Shown: positions 25,080 through 34,213, counted from the stretch's first letter. The stretch is 64,000 nt of DNA from Nocardia australiensis (GCF_020733705.1 NZ_JAJFZM010000017.1:310001-374000), one strand, 5' to 3'. Notes: a model not told the origin generated them from the letters alone. A program made the numbers and translations.

Positions 25080-26504
25080 TCAGTTCAGGTCCGCGGGCGC
25101 CGCGAGGGTGCCTCGGACTGCCGTCGCGGCCGCTACGAGCGGAGAAACCAGGTGCGTGCGGCCACCTTTGCCCTGCCTACCCTCGAAGTTGCGGTTCGAT
25201 GTCGACGCGCAACGCTGCCCCGGTTCCAGCTGATCCGGATTCATTCCCAAGCACATAGAGCAACCGGCTTGACGCCATTCGGCGCCCGCCGCGGTGAAAA
25301 TCTCGCCCAGTCCTTCTTTTTCCGCTTGCGCGCGAACTCGCATCGAGCCCGGTACAACCAACATTCGGACACCATCGGCGACCTTGCGTCCCTTCAAAAT
25401 CGCGGCCACCGAACGCAAATCCTCGATGCGCCCGTTGGTGCACGAACCGACGAATACCGTGTCGATCGCCACCTCCCGAAGTGGAGTTCCCGGCTCCAAA
25501 TCCATGTATCGCAACGCTTTCTCCGCGGACTCGCGAGCCGTCTCATCGGCAATCCGCGCCGGATCGGGCACGACATCCCCCAGCGGCGAACCCTGTCCTG
25601 GGTTGGTGCCCCAGGTGACGAACGGCGTCAGTGCATTCGCGTCGATGTGAACCTCGGCATCGAAAGTCGCGCCCTCATCGGTCCGAAGCCCATCCCAGGC
25701 GGCCACTGCGGCATCCCAGTCGGCTCCCTGCGGCGCGTGCGGGCGGCCCTTCAGGAATTCGTAGGTTGTTTCATCCGGCGCGATCATGCCGGCCCTTGCG
25801 CCCGCCTCGATGGACATGTTGCAGATGGTCATTCGCGCTTCCATCGACATGGCGCGGATCGCATCGCCGCGATACTCGAGCACGTAGCCCTGACCGCCGC
25901 CGGTGCCGATCTCGGCAATGACGGCGAGAATCAGGTCCTTACTAGTGACACCGTCCGGCAATTGCCCGTCGACGGTGATCGCCATGGTCTTGAATGGGCG
26001 CAGCGAGAGCGTCTGGGTAGCAAGGACGTGTTCGACCTCGCTGGTACCGATACCCATTGCCAGCGCGCCGAATGCGCCGTGCGTGGAGGTATGGCTATCG
26101 CCGCACACCACGGTGGTGCCGGGCTGGGTCAGACCCAGCTGCGGCCCTACGACGTGCACGATGCCCTGATCCAGATCACCCATCCGATGCAGTCGCACAC
26201 CGAATTCCGCGCAATTACGTCGCAGCGTTTCCACCTGGGTGCGCGAAATCGGGTCGGCGATCGGCTTATCGATGTCGGTCGTCGGGACGTTGTGATCCTC
26301 GGTCGCGATGGTCAGATCGGGCCTGCGCACCGGCCGACCGGCCGCGCGGAGCCCGTCGAAGGCCTGCGGACTGGTCACCTCATGCACGAGATGCAGATCG
26401 ATGTAGATCAGATCCGGCTCACGCGAAGCGCCTTCGCCCTCGCCGCGAGCGACGACGTGTTGTTCCCATACCTTCTCGGCCAGCGTGCGTGCGCGGTCGG
26501 CCAT
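25080..26504 (-). CDS. leuC: 3-isopropylmalate dehydratase large subunit
   Basis: A 474-residue LeuC. It has DLHLVHEVTSPQAFDGLR, CGDSHTSTHGAFGALA, and the [4Fe-4S] ligands in VGSCTNGRIEDLR and AGCSMCLGMNPDQL. It catalyses the same isomerisation as LeuD, using the exposed iron for dehydration and rehydration. AAAGGGTGATCC precedes the ATG. It is divergent from an IclR regulator of the LeuR/NdgR type, which in actinobacteria controls leuCD. Confidence 0.97.
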   Translation of the reverse strand: MADRARTLAEKVWEQHVVARGEGEGASREPDLIYIDLHLVHEVTSPQAFDGLRAAGRPVRRPDLTIATEDHNVPTTDIDKPIADPISRTQVETLRRNCAEFGVRLHRMGDLDQGIVHVVGPQLGLTQPGTTVVCGDSHTSTHGAFGALAMGIGTSEVEHVLATQTLSLRPFKTMAITVDGQLPDGVTSKDLILAVIAEIGTGGGQGYVLEYRGDAIRAMSMEARMTICNMSIEAGARAGMIAPDETTYEFLKGRPHAPQGADWDAAVAAWDGLRTDEGATFDAEVHIDANALTPFVTWGTNPGQGSPLGDVVPDPARIADETARESAEKALRYMDLEPGTPLREVAIDTVFVGSCTNGRIEDLRSVAAILKGRKVADGVRMLVVPGSMRVRAQAEKEGLGEIFTAAGAEWRQAGCSMCLGMNPDQLEPGQRCASTSNRNFEGRQGKGGRTHLVSPLVAAATAVRGTLAAPADLN

Positions 26505-26633
26505 TATGGATCACCCTTTCCGACGAGCATCCGGTCCGCGATCTGGGCTGAGAGCGCGGCGCCGGTTGCATAAAAGTTTGCAGATAGCGCCGACCGGATA
26601 TCCGCGAGCGGCCGACACCGGAATCCACCAGCA

Positions 26634-26671
26634 TTGGCAATCTCACTATCCGAGACGCTAGTATCGTTCTA
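26634..26671 (+). promoter_or_regulatory. Promoter of the IclR gene, apparently leaderless
   Basis: TTGGCA (26634-26639) and TAGTAT (26659-26664) are separated by 19 nt. The expected transcription start coincides with the ATG at 26671, giving an mRNA with no leader. An imperfect operator-like repeat, TCTC-N7-GAGA (26641-26655), lies across the spacer and could be where the regulator binds. Confidence 0.5.
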
Positions 26672-27372
26672 TGAGACAGCATAGCGGTATCGGCGTCCTC
26701 GACAAAGCGGTGTCGGTGTTGTACGCCGTCGTGGAGCATCCTTGCGGTCTCAACGACCTCTGCACCCGCACCGGCCTGCCACGCGCGACCGCCCACCGCC
26801 TGGCCGTCGGCCTCGAGGTACACCGCCTGCTGGCCCGCGACAACAACGGCCTGTGGCGCCCCGGCCCCGCACTTGCCGAGCTCGCCACGGGCGCCTCCGA
26901 TCCGCTGCACGAGGCCGCGGCGGCAATTCTGCCCCGGCTGCGCGAGATCACCGGCGAAAGCGTGCAGATCTACTGCCGCGACGGCAATGCGAGGGTCTGC
27001 GTCGCCGCACTCGAGCCGACCGTCGGCCTGCGCGATACCGTCCCGATCGGCTCCCGGCTGCCACTCACCGCGGGATCCGCGGCCAAGGTGTTGCTCACGT
27101 GGGCCGATTCGGAACTGCAACGCACGATTCTCGCCGACGCGGTATTCGGCGAGCGCGCGCTGGCCGAGGTACGCAAGCGTGGCTGGGCTCAGAGCGCTGC
27201 CGAACGCGCCAGCGGCGTCGCGAGCGTCTCCGCTCCGGTGCGCGACGCGGCAGGCACTGTGATTGCGGCGGTATCCGTATCGGGCCCCATCGATCGCATG
27301 GGCAGGCGACCCGGCGCGCGTTGGGCTGCCGACCTGGTCGCCGCCGCGGAAGCGATACACAAGCGCCTGTAA
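26671..27372 (+). CDS. IclR-family regulator of leucine genes (LeuR/NdgR type)
   Basis: A 233-residue IclR protein. The N-terminal winged HTH (GIGVLDKAVSVLYAVVEHPCGLNDLC, RATAHRLAVGLE) is followed by the GAF-like effector domain (about 75-230, with GSRLPLTAGSAAKVLL and GVASVSAPVRD). The short length and the position opposite leuCD identify the NdgR/LeuR group (Rv2989 in M. tuberculosis), which activates or represses leuCD in response to amino-acid status. Its promoter suggests a leaderless transcript. Confidence 0.92.
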   Translation: MRQHSGIGVLDKAVSVLYAVVEHPCGLNDLCTRTGLPRATAHRLAVGLEVHRLLARDNNGLWRPGPALAELATGASDPLHEAAAAILPRLREITGESVQIYCRDGNARVCVAALEPTVGLRDTVPIGSRLPLTAGSAAKVLLTWADSELQRTILADAVFGERALAEVRKRGWAQSAAERASGVASVSAPVRDAAGTVIAAVSVSGPIDRMGRRPGARWAADLVAAAEAIHKRL

Positions 27373-27404
27373 CAGGTTCTAGTGGCACTCACTACAGTTG
27401 GCCC

Positions 27405-27905
27405 ATGGGAGCAAACCAACGGGCACAGATCGTGATGTCCGACACCGAGGTCACCGATTTCCTGACGCGCAGCCGCATCGCGACCCTCGCCACCATCGGC
27501 CCGAAGGGCACGCCGCATTTGATCGCCATGTGGTACGGGCTGATCGACGGCGAGCTGTGGTTCGAAACCAAGGCCAAGTCACAGAAGGCCGTCAACCTGC
27601 GCCGCGACCCGCGCGTCACCTGCATGATCGAAGCGGGCGAAACCTACGACACCCTGCGCGGCGTCTCCATCGAAGGCCACGCCGAGATCATCGACGATCC
27701 GGACCGGCTGTACGCGGTGGGCGTCAGCGTGTGGGAGCGCTACACCGGTCCCTACAGCGAAGAGGTCCGCCCTTTCGTCGAGCAGATGCTGCACAAGCGG
27801 GTCGCGATCCGTGTGGTGGCCGACCGGCTGCGCAGCTGGGACCACCGCAAGCTCGGCCTGCCGGCGATGCCGGTCGGTGGCACCACCGCGCACGCGCTCG
27901 ACTGA
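27405..27905 (+). CDS. PPOX-class F420-dependent-type flavin-like oxidoreductase
   Basis: A 166-residue split-barrel protein. It has VTDFLTRSRIATLATIGPKGTPHLIAMWYGLIDGELWFET in its first half, then KAVNLRRDPRVTCMIEAG and VSIEGHAEIIDD. This is the pyridoxamine-phosphate-oxidase-like superfamily, F420-binding subgroup, homologous to M. tuberculosis Rv2991 at the same place. It probably reduces a small molecule with F420H2. It follows the IclR gene by 32 nt in the same direction. Confidence 0.85.
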   Translation: MGANQRAQIVMSDTEVTDFLTRSRIATLATIGPKGTPHLIAMWYGLIDGELWFETKAKSQKAVNLRRDPRVTCMIEAGETYDTLRGVSIEGHAEIIDDPDRLYAVGVSVWERYTGPYSEEVRPFVEQMLHKRVAIRVVADRLRSWDHRKLGLPAMPVGGTTAHALD

Positions 27906-28078
27906 ATAACCGGGGCGGGCCTTCCGCTCGGAATCCCACCGAACGGCGCGAAATCTGCCTGACAAGGCGACGCGGGCACGTTAGCGTCGAAACGTTCGAC
28001 AAGAATCGGCCGCGCACCATCCACCCGCCGGGCACCCCGCACGGGGCCGGGCGCGGCCGCGACGACGAGGAGCATGCG

Positions 28079-28261
28079 ATGGCGGAAGCAGATAGTTCCA
28101 ACAGCAGTGCCGAAGAGGTGAAGCGCAAGTTCAAGGAGGCGCTGGAACGCAAGAACCAGAACTCTGCCCGCGCGGCCGATCACTTGGACGGACGATCGAA
28201 GGCATCGTCCGCACACGGCAACGCCAGCCACAAGCGCGAGTTCCGACGCAAGAGCGGATAG
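28079..28261 (+). CDS. DUF5302 small basic protein (60 aa)
   Basis: A 60-residue charged, soluble protein. An N-terminal Ser-rich segment leads to a helix (EEVKRKFKEALERKNQN). A C-terminal HLDGRSKAS and the ending KREFRRKSG follow, together typical of DUF5302. AGGAG lies about 8 nt upstream of the ATG. It resembles small nucleic-acid-associated actinobacterial proteins, but no function is known. It is followed at once by a terminator. Confidence 0.75.
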   Translation: MAEADSSNSSAEEVKRKFKEALERKNQNSARAADHLDGRSKASSAHGNASHKREFRRKSG

Positions 28262-28277
28262 ACCCGCAGATACGAGC

Positions 28278-28309
28278 AAGGCCCTCCGGACACCGGACCG
28301 GAGGGCCTT
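28278..28309 (+). terminator. Terminator after the DUF5302 gene
   Basis: A perfect 12-bp stem (AAGGCCCTCCGG against CCGGAGGGCCTT) with an 8-nt loop lies 17 nt after the stop codon. Confidence 0.75.
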
Positions 28310-28338
28310 CGCCATGTCAGAGCGTCCCCGAAAACGAG

Positions 28339-28370
28339 AAAGGCTCACGCTCTTGTGAGCGTGAGCCTTT
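28339..28370 (-). terminator. Terminator of the tRNA-Gln/tRNA-Glu unit
   Basis: A perfect 14-bp stem with a 4-nt loop lies 9 nt beyond the tRNA-Glu 3' end on the minus strand. It is followed by a T-rich tract (TTTCTCGTTTT). Confidence 0.85.
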
Positions 28371-28379
28371 GACAAGTTG

Positions 28380-28452
28380 TAGCCCCGACGGGATTCGAAC
28401 CCGCGCTACCGCCTTGAGAGGGCGGCGTCCTAGGCCGCTAGACGACGGGGCC
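28380..28452 (-). tRNA. tRNA-Glu (CUC)
   Basis: A 73-nt cloverleaf on the minus strand. The acceptor GGCCCCG pairs with CGGGGCT (first pair G-U), the discriminator is A, the anticodon CTC lies in the loop of the CGCCGCCCTCTCAAGGCGG arm, and the T loop is TTCGAAT. No CCA is encoded. It reads GAG codons. Confidence 0.95.
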
Positions 28453-28617
28453 AGGACTGATCCCCCACTTTCGTGGTGATCATCCGTGTGATCTCGAGAT
28501 CGTAATGATCTTCCGATCAGAGGAAGCTCGGCTAGCTTAACCGGCCGAAGCTCGGCGACCAAATCGCCGGTTGCTGTTGATCTTTCGGCCGCGAACCGAG
28601 GTCGACAACAATCTCCG

Positions 28618-28689
28618 CTGGGGTACCAGGACTCGAACCTAGAATGGCTGAACCAGAATCAGCTGTGTTGCCAATTACACCATACCCCA
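28618..28689 (-). tRNA. tRNA-Gln (CUG)
   Basis: A 72-nt cloverleaf on the minus strand. The acceptor TGGGGTA pairs with TACCCCA, the discriminator is G, the anticodon CTG lies in GCTGATTCTGGTTCAGC, and the T loop is TTCGAGT. It lies upstream of tRNA-Glu and downstream of gltX, so glutamyl-tRNA synthetase and its Glu/Gln acceptor tRNAs are grouped. Actinobacteria charge tRNA-Gln through a Glu intermediate. Confidence 0.95.
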
Positions 28690-28824
28690 ATGCACCGGGC
28701 GCTCGGCCTCGTGTCTGGCTGACTCCGAGGCCGTGTTCCTGGCCGAGAAAGAGAGTACCAAACAGCGCCCGGTTAACTACAAATCGCCTGGTCAGAGACC
28801 GGTTTTTGGCTCTCGCGGCCGTCG

Positions 28825-30297
28825 TCAGACCGTTGCGGCCCATTCCCGCGCCGACCGCAACCGCTCCAGCGTGGTCCCGCGACCGAGCAGTTCCAGCGAC
28901 TCATACAGCGGCGGGCTGATGTGCGAACCGGTCACCGCGACCCGCACCGGCGCGAACGCCTTACGCGGTTTGAGCCCCAGATCGTCGATCAGCGCACTTT
29001 TGAGCACATCCTCGATGGCGGCGGTATTCCATTCCGGCAATGACTCCAGCGCCGCGACAGCCGCCTGCAATACCGGAGTGGCCTCGGGACCGAGATTCTT
29101 CGCACCCGCGGCGGGATCAATCGCGAAATCTTCGGCGGGCGCAAACAGAAAACGCAACAGGTCCCACGCATCGGCCAAAACCACGATCCTGGTCTGCACC
29201 AGTTCCGCAGCCGCAGCAAACGACTTCTCGTCGATTTCAGCGCCGATGTGGTTGTGTTCGGTCAGGTACTCACGCAGTCTGTGGGTGAAATCACCCGACT
29301 CCAGCAACCGGATATGTTCGGCGTTGATCGCATCCGCCTTCTTCTGGTCGAAACGGGCCGGATTCGAATTAACTTTCGAAATATCAAAGGCGGCGACCAT
29401 CTCGGCCATCGAGAACACATCGTGATCATCCGCGATGCTCCAGCCGAGTAACGCGAGATAATTCAGCAAACCCTCCGGAATGAATCCCCGATCGCGGTGA
29501 ACGAACAGATTCGACTCCGGATCGCGCTTGGACAACTTCTTGTTGCCCTGCCCCATCACGAACGGCAGATGACCGAACTCCGGGGTGAAATCCGCGACGC
29601 CGATTCGGCGCAGCGCACCATAGAGAGCAATCTGTCGCGGCGTCGAGGAGAGCAGGTCCTCGCCACGCAGCACATGGGTAATCTTCATCAACGCGTCATC
29701 GACCGGATTGACCAGCGTGTAGAGCGGGTCACCGCTACCACGGGTGAGGGCGTAGTCCGGCACACTACCCGGCTTGAACTTGGTCTCACCGCGCACCAAA
29801 TCCTGCCATGTGATGTCCTCGTCGGGCATCCGAAGCCGTATTACTGCGGGCCGACCGGCATCGCGGTACGCCTCGATCGCCTCCGGTGTCAGATCTCGGT
29901 CGTAGTTGTCGTAACCGAGCTTCGGATCACGCCCCGCGGCGCGATGACGCTGCTCGACTTCCTCTGGCGTAGAAAAGGATTCGTACGCTTCTCCGGCGTC
30001 CAGCAATTTCCGCACCACGTCGAGGTGCAAATCCCGTCGCTGCGACTGCCGGTACGGCCCATAGGGGCCGCCGACTTCCGGCCCCTCGTCCCAGGTGAGG
30101 CCGAGCCAGCGCAAAGCATCCAGAATTGCACGGTAGGAATCCTCGGAATCCCGTGCGGCGTCGGTATCTTCGATACGGAATACGAACTTGCCGCCGACAT
30201 GGCGCGCGTACGCCCAGTTGAACAGCGCGGTCCGAATCAGGCCGACATGCGGTGTCCCGGTGGGTGACGGGCAGAAGCGGACCCGTACTTCAGTCAT
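28825..30297 (-). CDS. gltX: Glutamate--tRNA ligase
   Basis: A 490-residue class I synthetase. The HIGH-like motif is in CPSPTGTPHVGLIRTALFNW and the KMSKS-like motif is KKLSKRD. RIEDTDAARD and VNPVDDALMKITHVLRGEDLLSSTPRQ fill the catalytic domain, and a helical anticodon-binding domain completes it. It charges tRNA-Glu and, in organisms without GlnRS, also tRNA-Gln. The ATG at 30297 follows AGGGAG. It lies 46 nt after the FAH-family gene in the same direction, as in M. tuberculosis Rv2993c-gltS. Confidence 0.97.
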   Translation of the reverse strand: MTEVRVRFCPSPTGTPHVGLIRTALFNWAYARHVGGKFVFRIEDTDAARDSEDSYRAILDALRWLGLTWDEGPEVGGPYGPYRQSQRRDLHLDVVRKLLDAGEAYESFSTPEEVEQRHRAAGRDPKLGYDNYDRDLTPEAIEAYRDAGRPAVIRLRMPDEDITWQDLVRGETKFKPGSVPDYALTRGSGDPLYTLVNPVDDALMKITHVLRGEDLLSSTPRQIALYGALRRIGVADFTPEFGHLPFVMGQGNKKLSKRDPESNLFVHRDRGFIPEGLLNYLALLGWSIADDHDVFSMAEMVAAFDISKVNSNPARFDQKKADAINAEHIRLLESGDFTHRLREYLTEHNHIGAEIDEKSFAAAAELVQTRIVVLADAWDLLRFLFAPAEDFAIDPAAGAKNLGPEATPVLQAAVAALESLPEWNTAAIEDVLKSALIDDLGLKPRKAFAPVRVAVTGSHISPPLYESLELLGRGTTLERLRSAREWAATV

Positions 30298-30343
30298 GGC
30301 TCCCTTTCGATACAGGTTGTTTCGAGCGACCGGCGAGCAGTCG

Positions 30344-31120
30344 CTAGTGGCGTTTAGCGGCAACAGGATTGGTGAGCGTACCGATACCTTCAACGGTCAC
30401 AGACACGTTCTGCCCGGACTGCATCGGACCGACGCCTTCAGGGGTTCCGGTGAGAATGACATCGCCCGGCAGCAATGTCATTACGGCGCTCACCCACTCG
30501 ATCAGCTTCGGAATATCATGTAGCAGAAGCGAAGTGCGGCTACGCTGCCGAACCTCACCTTCCAGCTCCGTGACGATCTCCAGATCCGATGGGTCCAGGG
30601 ATGTTTCGATCCATGGGCCGAGCGGGCAGAACGTGTCGTAGCCTTTTCCGCGTGTCCATTGACCGTCGTGGCGCTGCTGATCGCGGGCGGTCACGTCGTT
30701 GGCGGCGGTGTAACCGAGCACCACATCGAGGGCGCGAGCGGCCGACACATCCTTGCACGGGCGACCGATCACCACGGCCAGCTCGCCCTCGTAATCGACC
30801 TGAGAGGAACTGGGCGGCAAGACGATCGGCGCATTCGGGCCGATGATCGAAGTGCTCGGCTTGAGGAAGATCACCGGATCGGTAGGCGCGGACCCGCCCA
30901 TCTCGGCCGCGTGCGCGGCATAGTTCTTACCGATGCACACCACCTTGCTCGCCAGGATCGGTGCGAGCAGGCGAACATCGGCCAGCGGCCAACTCCGCCC
31001 GGTGAACGTCGGCGTACCGAACGGATGCTCCGCAATTTCCTTGGCGACGGTGTCGCTTCCCGCTCCCTCAATGCTGACGAAAGCGACCCCATCGGGACTG
31101 GCAACTCGACCTAGACGCAT
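30344..31120 (-). CDS. Fumarylacetoacetate hydrolase family protein
   Basis: A 258-residue FAH-fold enzyme. It has KVVCIGKNYAAHAAEMG, VIFLKPSTSIIGP, the metal-binding VDYEGELAVVIGR, GYTAANDVTARDQQ, and LLPGDVILTGTPEGVG near the C terminus. The acidic metal ligands are intact. Relatives hydrolyse or decarboxylate acyl-pyruvates and 2-oxo-hept-ene-dioates. M. tuberculosis Rv2993c occupies the same place upstream of gltX. The true substrate is unknown. Confidence 0.9.
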   Translation of the reverse strand: MRLGRVASPDGVAFVSIEGAGSDTVAKEIAEHPFGTPTFTGRSWPLADVRLLAPILASKVVCIGKNYAAHAAEMGGSAPTDPVIFLKPSTSIIGPNAPIVLPPSSSQVDYEGELAVVIGRPCKDVSAARALDVVLGYTAANDVTARDQQRHDGQWTRGKGYDTFCPLGPWIETSLDPSDLEIVTELEGEVRQRSRTSLLLHDIPKLIEWVSAVMTLLPGDVILTGTPEGVGPMQSGQNVSVTVEGIGTLTNPVAAKRH

Positions 31121-31218
31121 GCGAGCAGTGTATTTGGCCGCGCGGGCGCGGCGAGGCGCGGCCCTCGTGAGCTGTGTTGAATGGCGACGCTCCGCGCCGC
31201 GAGGCGTGGCCCTCGTAA

Positions 31219-31282
31219 CCTCGGGTCTTCCCTCCTCCGCTCCTCCGCTTCGCTCCTCCGCTCCGTCAGTCCAGACCCGAGG
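31219..31282. repeat. 64-bp inverted-repeat element in a gene-free stretch
   Basis: The 333-nt region 31121-31453 has no gene. It contains two near-copies of a CGAGGC-G-GGCCCTCGT block (about 31151-31168 and 31199-31216). These are followed by a 64-bp element bounded by perfect 10-bp inverted repeats (CCTCGGGTCT at 31219, AGACCCGAGG at 31273). The element's interior is a CTCCGCT/CTTCGCT CT-rich tract. It may be a small mobile or structural repeat, or a large terminator-like hairpin. Confidence 0.5.
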
Positions 31283-31453
31283 CGGGCCATGCCAGAAGAC
31301 ATACAGAGGAGTTGGGGTGCCTGCACGGCGTTGTTCGGTGTGACTCGATGGACAGCTCTTGGGGAAATCAGCTTGCGCGGCGGGTGTACGGTAGGTCTCG
31401 TAATTCACACAGTGGGAACATGTTCTCATATTATGAGATTCTGAGGTGACGTT

Positions 31454-32638
31454 GTGGCGGCCGTGACAGAGGTTCGTGAGGTTCGACGGCGGTCGATGCT
31501 CGGTCTCGGTGTGTTCGCACAGTCCTCCAGCGCGGTTTTCATCCACGGGGTCCCCTTCCTGCTGCCGGCGCTGACCGCGGGTGGCATGCCGCTGGCGACG
31601 GCCGGACTGTTGGTAGCGATGCCGACTGTCGGGCTGGTGTGCACCCTGATCGCCTGGGGTTATGTCGTCGACCGCATCGGCGAGCGGAAGGTGCTGGTCG
31701 GCGGCCCGTTGCTGATGTTGGTGGCGGGTATTTCCGCCGCTACCGCGTCGAACCACATCGCCCTCGGCGTCCTGTTGTTTCTGGGCGGCATCGGTGCGGC
31801 GAGTACCAATGGCGCGAGCGGGCGGGTCATCGTCGGCTGGTTCCCGCCGCATCGGCGCGGGCTGGCCATGGGGATCCGGCAGACCGCGCAGCCGCTCGGT
31901 GTCGGCGTCGGCGCGCTGGCGATTCCCGCCGTCGCTGCGGCACAAGGGGTTTCGGCGGCAATCCTGGTTCCTGCGATCATGGCTGGCATCGCCGCGATCG
32001 GCTGCCTGATCTGGGTCGTCGACCCACCGCGCCCCGAAGGCAAGGCCGCCGATCGAGCCAACCCGTATCGCGGCGTATCCACACTGTGGCGCATCCACGC
32101 GGTGTCCGTATTACTGTGCGTCCCACAGGGAACGGTGTGGACCTTCGCGCTGCTGTGGCTGCACCGCGACGTCGGCTGGTCACTGCCCGCCGCCGGACTC
32201 CTGGTCACCGCGACCCAAATCCTGGGCGCCTTCGGCAGAATCGGCGCGGGCCACTGGTCGGATCGGATCGGCAGTCGGCTGGGCCCGCTGCGCACAGTCG
32301 CGATCGCGGCCGTAATCTCCATGGCTGCACTGGCTTTCGCCGCCTGGACGCACGCGTGGTGGGCCGCCATCCCGCTTCTGATCGCCGCGTCGGTCATCAC
32401 CGTCTCCGATAATGGCCTGGCCTTCACCGCCGTCGCCGAAATCGCGGGCCCCCACTGGAGCGGTCGCGGTCTCGGCATCCAGAACACCGGCCAAAACCTC
32501 GCAATGGCCGCCATCCCACCGGTTTTCGGCGCCCTGATCACTGCCACCGGGTTTCCGGCAGCCTACTTGGCGGCCGCGATATCAGCGGTCGCGGCAGTCC
32601 CCTTGGTCCCTACCAGTCGAGCAACCCAACAGTATTGA
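31454..32638 (+). CDS. MFS transporter (Rv2994-like)
   Basis: A 394-residue, 12-helix MFS protein. GVFAQSSSAVFIHGVPFLLPAL forms helix 1, a motif A variant GYVVDRIGERKVL follows helix 2, and IRQTAQPLGVGVGALAIPAV forms helix 5. The GTG at 31454 follows GAGGTGA. M. tuberculosis Rv2994 sits at the same point between the FAH gene and leuB. The general look is of a small-molecule exporter or permease; its substrate is unknown. Confidence 0.88.
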   Translation: MAAVTEVREVRRRSMLGLGVFAQSSSAVFIHGVPFLLPALTAGGMPLATAGLLVAMPTVGLVCTLIAWGYVVDRIGERKVLVGGPLLMLVAGISAATASNHIALGVLLFLGGIGAASTNGASGRVIVGWFPPHRRGLAMGIRQTAQPLGVGVGALAIPAVAAAQGVSAAILVPAIMAGIAAIGCLIWVVDPPRPEGKAADRANPYRGVSTLWRIHAVSVLLCVPQGTVWTFALLWLHRDVGWSLPAAGLLVTATQILGAFGRIGAGHWSDRIGSRLGPLRTVAIAAVISMAALAFAAWTHAWWAAIPLLIAASVITVSDNGLAFTAVAEIAGPHWSGRGLGIQNTGQNLAMAAIPPVFGALITATGFPAAYLAAAISAVAAVPLVPTSRATQQY

Positions 32639-32681
32639 CCTTGCGCTCACATCCTGGGCGGCGCTACCCAATGATTCGCTT

Positions 32682-32713
32682 CGACCCCGGCCACGCTCAC
32701 GCGGCCGGGGTCG
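32682..32713. terminator. Bidirectional terminator between the MFS gene and leuB
   Basis: A perfect 11-bp stem (CGACCCCGGCC against GGCCGGGGTCG) with a 10-nt loop lies between the convergent transporter and leuB genes and is followed by TT. Confidence 0.75.
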
Positions 32714-32910
32714 TTCGGTCAGTCACGGATGTCGGATACCCTCGGACACAAAGCCTTCCGAGATCCCGGCGACCGTGACGTCAGAATTCGAGAGAACCGG
32801 CTTGTCCCCACACCAACTCGAAGTTCGGTGCGTGGAGCAGCGCTGCCGCATACGGGCTGCTCGCTCAGTCCGCTTGCGAGTTGGCCTTCGTTCGTTCTAC
32901 CGCGACCGAA

Positions 32911-33918
32911 TCAGACGGCGGCGGCGATGCGGTCGCCGACCTCGACAGTGGAGGCGGTGCCGGCGCGCGAGACCAGGTCCTTCGCGACCGCGGACTCGAT
33001 GCGGGTGGCGGCATCGGTATTGCCGAGATGGTTGAGCAGCAACGAGACCGAAAGGATCGCCGCGGTCGGGTCGGCCTTGGACTGGCCCGCGATGTCAGGC
33101 GCGCTGCCGTGCACCGGCTCGAACATGCTGGGGTTGGTGCCGGAGGCATCGATATTGCCGCTGGCGGCCAGGCCGATACCACCGCTGACCGCGGCGGCGA
33201 GGTCGGTGATGATGTCGCCGAACAGGTTGTCGGTAACGATCACATCGAAGCGGCCCGGATCGTTGACCATGTGAATGGTGGCGGCATCGATGTGCTGGTA
33301 TGCGATCTCGATGTCGGGGAACTCGGCGCCGACCTCACTCACCGTGCGCTGCCACAGCGAACCGGCGAAGGTCAGCACATTGGTCTTGTGCACCAGAGTG
33401 AGGTGCTTGCGACGGGCCTGCGCCTTGGCGAAGGCGTAGCGCACGACGCGCTCGATGCCGAAACGGGTATTGGTGCTGACCTCGGTCGCGACCTCATGCG
33501 GGGTATCAACGCGGATGGCGCCGCCGGTGCCGGTGTAGGGCCCCTCGGTGCCCTCGCGCACGACCACGAAGTCGATGTCGGGGTTGCCCGACAGCGGGCT
33601 GGTGACACCCGGGTACAGCTTCGAAGGCCGCAGGTTCACGTGATGGTCCAGCGCGAAACGGGTGCGCAGCAGCAGGCCACGCTCCAGCACACCGCTCGGC
33701 ACCGACGGGTCACCGATCGCGCCGAGCAGGATCGCCTCATGCTGCTTCAACTCCGGCAGCACCGATTCCGGGAGGATCTCACCGGTCGCGTGATAACGCT
33801 TGGCACCGAGGTCGTATTCGGTCTTCTCGACCCCGGGCACCACGACGTCGAGCACCTTGAGCGCCTCGGCGATGACCTCGGGACCGATTCCGTCACCGGG
33901 GATGACAGCAAGCTTCAT
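32911..33918 (-). CDS. leuB: 3-isopropylmalate dehydrogenase
   Basis: A 335-residue beta-decarboxylating dehydrogenase. It has AVIPGDGIGPEV, LLLRTRFALDHHVNLRP, the VVREGTEGPYTG loop, HKTNVL, the metal-binding DNLFGDIITDL, and FEPVHGSAPDIAG. It oxidises and decarboxylates 3-isopropylmalate to 2-oxoisocaproate, the next step after LeuCD. The ATG at 33918 gives the family length; the open frame extends further upstream but without homology. It lies 295 nt after serA in the same direction. Confidence 0.97.
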   Translation of the reverse strand: MKLAVIPGDGIGPEVIAEALKVLDVVVPGVEKTEYDLGAKRYHATGEILPESVLPELKQHEAILLGAIGDPSVPSGVLERGLLLRTRFALDHHVNLRPSKLYPGVTSPLSGNPDIDFVVVREGTEGPYTGTGGAIRVDTPHEVATEVSTNTRFGIERVVRYAFAKAQARRKHLTLVHKTNVLTFAGSLWQRTVSEVGAEFPDIEIAYQHIDAATIHMVNDPGRFDVIVTDNLFGDIITDLAAAVSGGIGLAASGNIDASGTNPSMFEPVHGSAPDIAGQSKADPTAAILSVSLLLNHLGNTDAATRIESAVAKDLVSRAGTASTVEVGDRIAAAV

Positions 33919-34213
33919 GACAACAATGCTCCGTTCCGTATTGCCGGTCACCGGCAATGCCGGGTTCATGACGAGCTGTGCGCACCCGCCCTGGTATTCG
34001 GATGTCTGCGCGGGTCCGGGGCGGACAGCAGCACCGTCACCGTACTTGGTGGGCCGCACCGGTCCGTCGTCGGGCGTGTCGCGCGAAGCTCGTTCGTGAT
34101 CACTCGGCGACGTCACCGTCTCCGCACTCATCACGCCTGTTGCGCGCCGCCACCAAAGGTGGCGGCGCGCAACAGAATTCGTGAACGACCCGTGACGACG
34201 TCCCGCCGATCGG

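Noticed and set aside
28618..28689. tRNA-Gln/tRNA-Glu as a possible integration site for a mobile element
   Set aside because: No integrase gene, no direct repeat of a tRNA 3' end and conserved gene order on both sides.
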